Below are positions 1 through 5,958 of a stretch of 9,803 nucleotides of DNA, in pieces. The DNA is from JALOOE01 sp964423545 (lineage in GTDB: Bacteria > Chloroflexota > Anaerolineae > CG2-30-64-16): contig CAYRFV010000219.1 of assembly GCA_964423545.1 (NCBI GenBank), forward strand, positions 1 to 9,803, read 5' to 3'. Within the stretch, counting starts at the first letter, position 1, and each line of letters opens with the position of its first letter. The notes beneath the pieces are model-generated. The model made no database searches and had not been told where the DNA came from. It worked only from the letters and a program-made list of their open reading frames with translations. Made by a program: the position numbers and the translations under genes.

Positions 1-1001
1 CGCCGGACCACCTGCTGCCGGCGGCGCCGGACCACCTGCTGCCGGCGGCGCCAGAACACCTGCTGGCCGCGCCGGCGCCGGTGGCGAACCTCAGCCAGCG
101 GCCCCCGCTCCTGTGCCCCGGCTGCGGGCACCGCGGCACGTTCTATGTGCTGCGGCAACTGCTGTTTTCCGAGCAGGGGGAGCGAGAGAAAGAGGGAGAG
201 GAGAGGGAGGAGAGCAGGGGCGGCCTGGCGCCGTCTGCGTCCTCCCCCGCACTCACTCCGTCCTCCCGGTCTCCGTCCTCCCCGTATGTGCGCGCCAACC
301 TGGAGCGACGGCGGCAATACGGCCTGGTCATCACCGGCGACATCGGCTGCTATACGCTGGGCGCGCTGCAGCCGCTCAACGCCATGGACACGTGCGCGTG
401 CATGGGGGCCAGCATCGGCCAGGCGATCGGCCTGGAGAAGGGCGGAATCAAGAACAAGATCGTGGCCGTGATCGGGGACTCGACCTTCTTCCATTCCGGC
501 ATCACGGGGCTGGTGGATGTGATCACCTCGGGCGCGGCGACGACGACCATCATCCTCGACAACTTCACCACTGCGATGACGGGCGGCAACGTCAATCCGG
601 GCACCGGCAAGACCGTCGACGGCAAGCCGGCGCGGCGCATCGAGCTGGAAAGCCTCTGCCGGGGCCTCGGCATCGAAGACGTGAAGGTGATCGGCGGCTT
701 CGACACGGACGCCATCGAGCGCGAAGTCGCCCGCGCGGTCCAGTCGCCGGAGCCTTCCGTGCTCATCATCCGTGAACCGTGCGTACTGGAGTTCAAGTCC
801 AGCAGCACGCAGGTCTCGTGGGTCGAGCCGGAGAAGTGCGTTTCCTGCTGGGCGTGCCTGGTCACAGCGTGCCCTGCGCTGATCCGCAAAGACGGCAAGG
901 TCGCGGTCATCCCGGAGCGCTGCACCGACTGCCAGGTGTGCAACCGGGTGTGCCCGCACGATGCCATTCTGCGCCTCGAACGCGACGCATTGGCCCGGTG
1001 A
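1..1001 (+). CDS. iorA: Indolepyruvate:ferredoxin oxidoreductase alpha subunit, 3' part (partial at window edge)
   Basis: Catalytic subunit of the cytoplasmic enzyme that oxidatively decarboxylates aryl 2-oxo acids, made by transamination of aromatic amino acids, to acyl-CoA while reducing ferredoxin. The frame (codons from base 3) is open to the window edge, so a GTG at 81 is not a credible start. Full-length IorA is about 600 residues, and the N-terminal half lies outside the window. Visible in order: a repetitive linker (3-80), the CPGCGHR motif that opens the C-terminal TPP domain (about 114-134), a low-complexity insert (171-284), then TGDIGCYTLG, GDSTFFHSG and the ILDN..TAMTGG block that bind TPP-Mg. 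The C-terminal ferredoxin-like part has CxxCxxCxxxxCP (from 837) and CxxCxxCxxxCP (from 921), enough for two [4Fe-4S] clusters. Most IorA proteins have CPGCPHR, so CPGCGHR is a small variation. The stop abuts iorB. Family assignment is secure; exact substrate preference is inferred. Confidence 0.93.
   Translation, partial: PDHLLPAAPDHLLPAAPEHLLAAPAPVANLSQRPPLLCPGCGHRGTFYVLRQLLFSEQGEREKEGEEREESRGGLAPSASSPALTPSSRSPSSPYVRANLERRRQYGLVITGDIGCYTLGALQPLNAMDTCACMGASIGQAIGLEKGGIKNKIVAVIGDSTFFHSGITGLVDVITSGAATTTIILDNFTTAMTGGNVNPGTGKTVDGKPARRIELESLCRGLGIEDVKVIGGFDTDAIEREVARAVQSPEPSVLIIREPCVLEFKSSSTQVSWVEPEKCVSCWACLVTACPALIRKDGKVAVIPERCTDCQVCNRVCPHDAILRLERDALAR
3..74 (+). repeat. 24-bp tandem repeat in the IorA interdomain linker
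   Basis: Bases 3-26 and 27-50 are identical 24-mers, and 51-74 is a third copy with about five changes. The period is a whole number of codons, so the repeat encodes PDHLLPAA, PDHLLPAA, PEHLLAAP in the iorA frame. Bases 1-2 match the end of the unit, so more copies may lie upstream. It sits just before the TPP domain, where a linker from the N-terminal domain is expected. Confidence 0.9.
171..284 (+). repeat. Purine-rich then pyrimidine-rich low-complexity tract inside iorA
   Basis: Bases 171-220 are 47/50 purine on the plus strand, and 241-284 are mostly pyrimidine (36/44). The pyrimidine part contains three spaced copies of a GTCCTCCC core (starting at 239, 260 and 275), the last two forming a 15-bp direct repeat (257-271 and 272-286). 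GGGAGGA at 205-211 can pair with TCCTCCC at 261-267 or 276-282. The tract stays in frame and encodes an acidic/basic stretch followed by a Ser/Pro-rich stretch, about 38 residues, between CPGCGHR and TGDIGCYTLG, where family members are short. Confidence 0.85.
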
Positions 1002-1006
1002 ACGCG

Positions 1007-1582
1007 ATGAAACCGCTGAACTTCGTGCTGACGGGTGTGGGCGGACAGGGCATCCTGCTGTCCAGCGACATCCTCTGCCTGGTCGGGATGGCTGCGGGCT
1101 ACGATGTGAAGAAGACCGATGTGCACGGCATGGCGCAGCGCGGGGGCAGCGTCATCAGCCATGTCCGGCTGGCCGATCAGGTCTTCTCGCCGATGGTGCC
1201 GGTGGGCGCCGCGCACTACCTGCTTTCATTCGAGAAGTTGGAGGCCTGCCGCTGGGCCCACTATCTGCGCCGCGACGGTGTGGCGGTGGTCAGCGATGAG
1301 GCGATCCCGACCCTCGCGATGGAGACGAGGGCGCCCTATCCCACCGACGACGAGATCGCCGCTGCGCTGGCCGCGCACGCTGCGCACGTGCGCATCATGC
1401 CGGCAGGATCGCTGGCCACAGACCTGGGCAATCCGCGCGTGGCCAACGTGATCCTGCTCGGCGGGCTCTCTCGCTTCGTAGACATCGCACCGGAGATCTG
1501 GGTGCGCGCCATCGAGGAGCGCGTGCCGCCGAAGTTCCGAGAGCTGAACCGGCGGGCGTTCGACATGGGACGCCGGCTATAG
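1007..1582 (+). CDS. iorB: Indolepyruvate:ferredoxin oxidoreductase beta subunit
   Basis: Partner subunit of IorA, carrying the pyruvate:ferredoxin oxidoreductase gamma-type domain. At 191 residues it has the usual IorB length. The N-terminal GVGGQGILLSSDIL motif and the KKTDVHGMAQRGGSVISHVR block are the family signatures, and the GGL..FVDI..E.W..AI segment near the C-terminus is also typical. The ATG at 1007 is chosen because GGTGA (997-1001) lies 5 bases upstream and the protein then begins MKPLNFVLTGVGGQG. A GTG at 998 in the same frame would overlap the iorA TGA as GTGA and add three residues, so coupling to iorA is likely with either start. The order iorA-iorB with essentially no gap is the normal arrangement and supports one transcript and an alpha2beta2-type complex. 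Confidence 0.93.
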   Translation: MKPLNFVLTGVGGQGILLSSDILCLVGMAAGYDVKKTDVHGMAQRGGSVISHVRLADQVFSPMVPVGAAHYLLSFEKLEACRWAHYLRRDGVAVVSDEAIPTLAMETRAPYPTDDEIAAALAAHAAHVRIMPAGSLATDLGNPRVANVILLGGLSRFVDIAPEIWVRAIEERVPPKFRELNRRAFDMGRRL

Positions 1583-1630
1583 CGCCGCGGCGCGGCAGGT
1601 GACGCGCCTCACACCGGTCTATCGCATCCC

Positions 1631-1885
1631 ATGTTGGAAATGCCCGACCTCCGAGACGACCTCCTCCTCGCGACCGTCAGTGCAGCCTACGGCCTTCGCG
1701 TCAGAAGCCCGGTCTTTCTGCCGATCGGCGCCGGCGTTGCGAGCATCCTCTCGCCGGCCGCAGGGGAGGCCGATCCGCGCCAGGCCCTCGGCTATCTCCA
1801 GGGCAACTTCCAGCCCCATGGCGTTGCGGAGATGGCGCTTCGATCGGAGCAATCCTATGAGAACCTATCCCAGCATTCTGAATGA
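1631..1885 (+). pseudogene. Probable internally deleted remnant of an APH-family phosphotransferase gene
   Basis: An 84-codon frame with GC-rich third positions fills most of the gap between iorB and the serine dehydratase gene. Its first 35 or so residues (MLEMPDLRDD ... AYGLRV ... FLPIGAG) resemble the start of aminoglycoside/choline kinase-like phosphotransferases, which typically read PDL...I...L...YGL.V....FLPLGAD. Residues from about 55 (LGYLQGNFQPHGVAEMALRSE) resemble the C-terminal end of the same family (F.PGG.VE.A). The kinase core between them (the HGD..xxN and D.D catalytic motifs) is absent, as if about 200 codons were lost in frame. There is no clear ribosome-binding site at 1631, and the frame runs 29 bases into the next gene. 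The family resemblance is from memory of the consensus and could be wrong; the alternative is a small gene of unknown function. Confidence 0.42.
1846..1849 (+). promoter_or_regulatory. Shine-Dalgarno site that fixes the serine dehydratase start
   Basis: GGAG lies 7 bases before the ATG at 1857. The frame is open further upstream to 1599, but that extension is low-quality Ser/Arg-rich sequence, so this site decides the start. It lies inside the upstream remnant frame, which implies translational coupling to that gene when it was intact. Confidence 0.7.
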
Positions 1886-3425
1886 CGTCATCGGGCCTGT
1901 GATGCGCGGGCCATCCAGCTCGCACTGCGCGGCCGCACTGCGCATCGGGCGGCTGGCGCGCGACCTGATGGAGGGCGAGATCTCGGAAGCGCTCGTCGAG
2001 TTCGACGCCAACGGCTCCCTCGCCACCACGCACGAAAGCCAGGGGTCCGACATGGGGCTGCTGGGCGGGCTGCTGGGCTGGGATGCCGCCGATGAGCGGC
2101 TGCCGGCGTCCGCGTGCTGCATCCGGGAGGCGGGGGTCCGCGTTGAGATGCGTGTCGCCGACTTCGGGGCCGAACACCCCAACACCTACCACCTGACGCT
2201 CAGGAATGCGGCCGAGCAGCACACCCTGGCCGCAATCTCCACCGGCGGCGGCAGCATCGAGCTGGTGGAGATCGACGGCGCCCCCGTGTCGATGGCCGGC
2301 GATCACTTCGAGACCCTCATCTACTGCGACCCGGCCGGCGACGCCCTGCTCCGCTACCTCCAGGCGCATGCGGATGCGGACGAGGTGGCCTTGCGCCGCG
2401 GATCGGGTGTGCAGTTCATCGAGATTAAGACGCAGCATGCGCTCCATCCTGACTTCATCGCCCTGCTCCGCTCGCAGTTCGCCATCGGCGCCCTGAAGCA
2501 GGTCTCCCCTGTGCTGCCGGTGTTGTCCCGCCGCGACATCAGCGCACCCTTCATCACCTGCGCGGAGATGCTCCGCTACAACACGGGACGGAACCTCGAT
2601 CTGTGGGAACTGGCCTTGCGATACGAGAGCGCCAGGGGCAACCTGCCGGAGGCCGAGGTCTTCGCGCGGATGCAGGAGATCGTCCGCATCATGCTGGCCT
2701 CCATCCAGAAGGGCATGGCGGGCGCCCACTACGCCGATCGCATCCTCGGCTGCCAGTCGGCCGGCTATCGGGATCGGATGGCCCAGGGAATGCTGCTCGA
2801 CGCGGGGATGCTGAACCGGATCATCCTCTATGTGACGGCCCTGATGGAGGCGAAAAGCTCGCTGGAGGTGATCGTCGCAGCGCCGACCGCCGGATCGTGC
2901 GGCGGGCTGCCGGGTGCGTGCCTCGGCGCAGCAAGCGAGATGGGTCTATCGCTGGACGAGATGACCCGCGGCATGCTGGCCGCCGGCATGATCGGCGTCT
3001 TTGTCGCGGCGCACGCCACCTTTGCGGCCGAGGTGGGCGGCTGCCAGGCGGAGTGCGGCGCAGGCTCGGGCATGGCTGCGGCGGCGCTGGTGACGCTGGC
3101 AAAGGGCGATGCCGCGCAGGCGCTCGCGGCGGCATCGATGGCGCTGCAGAACATCCTCGGCATGACCTGCGATCCCGTCGCGAACCGGGTCGAGGTCCCG
3201 TGCCTGGGCAAGAACGTGATGGCCGCCGCCAACGCGCTCGCCTGCGCCAACATGGCGCTGGCCGGCTACGACGCAGTGATTCCCCTCGATGAAGTGATCG
3301 AGACGATGGATCGCGTCGGCAGCGCCCTCCCCCGCGAGCTGCGGTGTACGGGGCTGGGCGGCCTGTCGATCACGAGAACATCCCGCAGGCTCGAAGCCGA
3401 ACTCGCCGCCCGGAGGGCGTCATGA
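1857..3425 (+). CDS. sdaA: L-serine ammonia-lyase (serine dehydratase), iron-sulfur dependent, single chain
   Basis: Deaminates L-serine to pyruvate and ammonia in the cytoplasm using a [4Fe-4S] cluster rather than PLP. The 522-residue protein is a beta-alpha fusion. The beta part opens with the GPSSSH motif (residues 18-23) and contains STGGGSIELVEIDG (about 128-141). The alpha part has APTAGSCGG (342-350), AEVGGCQAE (391-399), GMTCDPVANRVEVPC (435-449) and RCTGLGG near the C-terminus. Cysteines 396, 438 and the late C497 are candidates for the cluster ligands and the C-terminal cap seen in this family. It is longer than E. coli SdaA (about 455), mainly through the beta part and domain junction. 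The ATG at 1857 follows a good ribosome-binding site and gives the family N-terminus. The stop overlaps the next start as ATGA. A related beta-hydroxy amino acid as substrate cannot be excluded. Confidence 0.9.
   Translation: MRTYPSILNDVIGPVMRGPSSSHCAAALRIGRLARDLMEGEISEALVEFDANGSLATTHESQGSDMGLLGGLLGWDAADERLPASACCIREAGVRVEMRVADFGAEHPNTYHLTLRNAAEQHTLAAISTGGGSIELVEIDGAPVSMAGDHFETLIYCDPAGDALLRYLQAHADADEVALRRGSGVQFIEIKTQHALHPDFIALLRSQFAIGALKQVSPVLPVLSRRDISAPFITCAEMLRYNTGRNLDLWELALRYESARGNLPEAEVFARMQEIVRIMLASIQKGMAGAHYADRILGCQSAGYRDRMAQGMLLDAGMLNRIILYVTALMEAKSSLEVIVAAPTAGSCGGLPGACLGAASEMGLSLDEMTRGMLAAGMIGVFVAAHATFAAEVGGCQAECGAGSGMAAAALVTLAKGDAAQALAAASMALQNILGMTCDPVANRVEVPCLGKNVMAAANALACANMALAGYDAVIPLDEVIETMDRVGSALPRELRCTGLGGLSITRTSRRLEAELAARRAS
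3412..3417 (+). promoter_or_regulatory. Strong Shine-Dalgarno for the enolase-superfamily gene, within the sdaA 3' end
   Basis: GGAGGG lies 4 bases before the ATG at 3422, inside the last codons of sdaA. With the ATGA stop/start overlap it indicates translational coupling, and it rules out the in-frame extension back to 3344. Confidence 0.75.
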
Positions 3426-4600
3426 AGATCACAGCGATCGAAACCATCCCCGTGAGTTTTCCAGTCGGCAGGTTCAGGGACGGCATGGACAAAGTGGCCG
3501 GCAATGACGCGCCGCCGCGTTACTACAGGGGGAGGATTCCGGAGATCACCCGGCCGCGGAACGCCGGCGGCTTCATGGTGCTCTCGGACGTCCTCGTCAG
3601 GATCCGCACCGACGAAGGCATCACCGGAGTGGGCGAGGCGGCGTGCGATCTCGCCGAGCCGCCGGAAGTCGTCAAGGCGATGATCGACCGCTACATGGCG
3701 CCTAAGCTGATCGGCGAGAATCCCCTGGACTGGAAGCTCCTGATCGATCTGGTGAGTTGGGATGCTGCGCGCGGCGCCACCCGCTTCTCCACCTCGGGGA
3801 TCGACCTGGCGCTCCACGACCTGGTCGGCAAGATCCTGGGCGTGCCGGTCTACGCGCTGCTGGGCGGCTGCCGGCGCGAGAAAGTGCTCGCCGGGATCGA
3901 GGTGCCGCGCGGCACGCCCGAGCAGATGGCCGAGCACAGCAACGAGTACTTCCAGCAGGGGATCCGCGGGATCAAGGCGAAGGTCGGCTCGGACCCGGTG
4001 CGCGACGCCGAGTGCATCCAGGCGATACGAGCCAAGCTCGGCCCCGGCGTCAGCCTGCGCGCCGATGCGAACTGCGGCTACACCCTCAGCGAGGCCAAGA
4101 CCTTCTGCCAGCGGGTCGAGGCATCTGGCGCGGGGCTGGAGCTGCTCGAACAGCCATTGGAGATACACGATCTGTCGGGATACAGGGAGCTGCGCGACGC
4201 GACGGCGCTGCCCATCGAGGTGGACGAGAGCGCCTACAGCCTCTCGATGGTGCACCTGATCCTCAAGCACGATGCCGCCGACCTCATCAACACGAAGTGC
4301 GCCAAGGCAGGCGGCATCAAGGGGGTTGCGGATTGGGCGGCCGTCGCCGAAGCCTCCCACCGTCCCATCGTCATCGGCACCGAGTGGGGCGCCGGCCTGA
4401 AAGTTGCTGCAAAGCTGCACCTGGGCGCCGCGATCAAGAACGCGGACCCGGTGGTGGAGTTCACGGAGATCATGATCCACGAGCTGCTGCTGCGAGAACC
4501 GTTGCGGCTCGAAGATGGCTATCTCCGCGTCCCCACGGGGCCGGGGCTGGGGTGGGAGCTGGACGATGAGAAGATCGAGGCGTTCAAAACGCCTGCGTAG
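3422..4600 (+). CDS. Mandelate racemase/muconate-lactonising enzyme family protein (enolase superfamily)
   Basis: A 392-residue enolase-superfamily enzyme: an N-terminal capping domain (1 to about 130) and a (beta/alpha)7beta barrel. Visible catalytic elements are the KxK motif at K185-A-K187 (second strand), metal ligands D215 (RADAN), E243 (LLEQP) and D268 (VDES), and a sixth-strand lysine in NTKCAKAGG (K292 or K295). Two lysines facing each other place it in the muconate-lactonising subgroup, whose members do 1,1-proton transfer (racemases and epimerases), cycloisomerisation or dehydration. The GTEWGAG segment (319-325) replaces the DxD motif typical of dipeptide epimerases, so that activity is not supported. 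N-terminal residues 17-50 are longer than in many relatives and contribute to the substrate lid. The substrate is unknown. The start overlaps the sdaA stop by four bases, pointing to joint use with serine or hydroxy-amino-acid catabolism. Confidence 0.88.
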   Translation: MKITAIETIPVSFPVGRFRDGMDKVAGNDAPPRYYRGRIPEITRPRNAGGFMVLSDVLVRIRTDEGITGVGEAACDLAEPPEVVKAMIDRYMAPKLIGENPLDWKLLIDLVSWDAARGATRFSTSGIDLALHDLVGKILGVPVYALLGGCRREKVLAGIEVPRGTPEQMAEHSNEYFQQGIRGIKAKVGSDPVRDAECIQAIRAKLGPGVSLRADANCGYTLSEAKTFCQRVEASGAGLELLEQPLEIHDLSGYRELRDATALPIEVDESAYSLSMVHLILKHDAADLINTKCAKAGGIKGVADWAAVAEASHRPIVIGTEWGAGLKVAAKLHLGAAIKNADPVVEFTEIMIHELLLREPLRLEDGYLRVPTGPGLGWELDDEKIEAFKTPA

Positions 4601-4609
4601 CTCTCACTC

Positions 4610-5947
4610 TCACCTCAACGCGGGGAAACCCTGGAGCATCCCCACCTGCCGAATCGTCGCCTCCACATCATCCAGCTCCAGCGGCGCAGCGGCCGTGAAG
4701 TTCTCGTATCCATCTTCTGTGATGAGCAGGGTGTCCTCCGATCGGATGTACAGCTGCTCTTCGGGCACACGCAGCGTCGGATCCAACGTCAGCACCACTC
4801 CCGGCTGAAGCGGCTTGCCGCGATAGTGGCCGACATCGTGCACGGCCATGCCGACCGGGTGCGTCATGTGGTAAGCCCACTTCAGGGCGTCGGCCGCGCC
4901 CTGCTCGTAGATCGGCTTCGACCAGCGGGTGCGCTCCACCACACCTCGCATCTGCTCGGCCGCTTCCTCAGTGATCTGCTCCGCGGTCACCCCGGGCCGA
5001 ATCAGACCGAGGAAGACCTTGTGGGTTTCGACGACGAAGCCGTACAATTCCCGCTGGACAGCGCTGTACCGCCCGTTGACCGGCCACATGCGGCCGATAT
5101 CGCTGGTGTAGTAGCGATAGTCGGGGGCGCAGTCCACCAACACGAGATCCCCGTCGGTGAGCCGGGCGTTGTTCGCCCGGTAGTGGCCGAAGCGGATATT
5201 GGCGCCGCTCGCGATGATGGCCCGGTACCCCGCGTCGCGCGCGCCGTTGACCAGGTAGGTGTAGCGCATCACGGCGTCCAGTTGATACTCCCAGACGCCG
5301 GGGCGGGTCGAGCGCATGGCCTCGGTCACGCCCAGCGCGCTTAGTTTGCCCGCCATCCTCAGCAGCTCGATCTCGCGCGGGCCCTTGATGAACCGGAGCT
5401 CATTGAGCGTGGGCGCGAGGTCGCGGATCTCCGCGGCAGGGCAGCGCTGGCGCAGCAGCCCGACGAACCAGCGCATCCGATCCGGCCGGCCATCCCACGG
5501 ATCGGAGAAGATCTCCCGCTGCCCGCCTTGCAGGGTATCCCAGCTCATCATCGCGCCTTCGCCCATCCGCAGCGGCGTGTAGAGCACTCGGGCCCCATCG
5601 AGAAATCGGCTCAGCTCCTCGATGCCATAGACTGCGTCCACGCCGGTCAGATCCCGCGTCGTATCAGCGTTATCCGCTGAGAGGAGTTCGCCCTCGTTCT
5701 CCACCCGCTGCCGCGATTGATGGGGCAAGAACAACACGCACGTCTTCGAGCGGCCATCGAGCAGCAAGTACGCATGGGGCGTCTCGACGCCGCAGAGGTA
5801 GTAGAAATCGTTCGTCTGCCGGAAAAGGTCGTGGCTGCTCTCCTTCTCCGCGCCCTGGATCAGCGCGACCGCGTCGCCGCCGATGGCGTCGAGCACGCGC
5901 CTGCGCCGGCCGGCAAGCTCGTCAGGGGTGAAGTCTTTCTGGAACAT
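4610..5947 (-). CDS. pepP: Xaa-Pro aminopeptidase (M24B, aminopeptidase P type)
   Basis: Cytoplasmic dinuclear metallopeptidase that removes an N-terminal residue preceding proline. At 445 residues it has the expected two domains: an AMP_N/creatinase-like N-terminal domain (about 1-175, with the FRQTNDFYYLCG segment) and a pita-bread catalytic domain. Metal and catalytic residues visible are D272 (VDCAPD), D283 (TSDIGR), H363 (HPVG), H370 (VHDVG) and E404 (IRSED). The position that is normally Glu in the EPG motif is Asp here (D389 in LTLDPTLRVP), a conservative but notable change at a metal ligand. The start is supported by AGGAG (complement of 5954-5958) 6 bases upstream. It is the last gene of the minus-strand cluster, 11 bases after the M42 gene, and ends 9 bases from the convergent cluster. 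Confidence 0.9.
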   Translation of the reverse strand: MFQKDFTPDELAGRRRRVLDAIGGDAVALIQGAEKESSHDLFRQTNDFYYLCGVETPHAYLLLDGRSKTCVLFLPHQSRQRVENEGELLSADNADTTRDLTGVDAVYGIEELSRFLDGARVLYTPLRMGEGAMMSWDTLQGGQREIFSDPWDGRPDRMRWFVGLLRQRCPAAEIRDLAPTLNELRFIKGPREIELLRMAGKLSALGVTEAMRSTRPGVWEYQLDAVMRYTYLVNGARDAGYRAIIASGANIRFGHYRANNARLTDGDLVLVDCAPDYRYYTSDIGRMWPVNGRYSAVQRELYGFVVETHKVFLGLIRPGVTAEQITEEAAEQMRGVVERTRWSKPIYEQGAADALKWAYHMTHPVGMAVHDVGHYRGKPLQPGVVLTLDPTLRVPEEQLYIRSEDTLLITEDGYENFTAAAPLELDDVEATIRQVGMLQGFPALR

Positions 5948-5958
5948 GGGGGGCTCCT

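Noticed and set aside
1..74. The 24-bp repeat as a CRISPR-like or mobile-element end
   Set aside because: The copies are directly adjacent without spacers, keep the reading frame and encode a linker, so a coding tandem duplication explains them.
779..1006. N-terminal extension of IorB into the iorA ferredoxin region
   Set aside because: It overlaps the conserved cysteine-rich coding sequence of iorA in another frame; the IorB signature begins right after 1007.
350..1216. A 288-codon open frame on the minus strand opposite iorA and iorB
   Set aside because: It spans the iorA/iorB junction antisense and has no domain features.
1582..1593. A 12-bp perfect GC palindrome just after the iorB stop, considered as a terminator or operator
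   Set aside because: There is no loop and no following T-run, and such short GC palindromes are frequent in this base composition.
1599..1856. N-terminal extension of serine dehydratase to an upstream ATG
   Set aside because: The extra 86 residues are Ser/Arg-rich without similarity to the family, there is no ribosome-binding site, and the ATG at 1857 has one and gives the family N-terminus.
1583..1856. A promoter for sdaA in the iorB-sdaA gap
   Set aside because: No convincing -35/-10 pair could be seen; the interval is GC-rich and mostly occupied by the remnant frame, so read-through from iorAB is equally plausible.
1701..2729. A 342-codon open frame on the minus strand opposite sdaA
   Set aside because: Shadow of the serine dehydratase frame; no family motif and no ribosome-binding site of note.
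3266..4480. A 404-codon open frame on the minus strand opposite the enolase-superfamily gene
   Set aside because: The plus-strand frame has intact catalytic motifs; the opposite frame is compositionally biased and lacks any domain signature.
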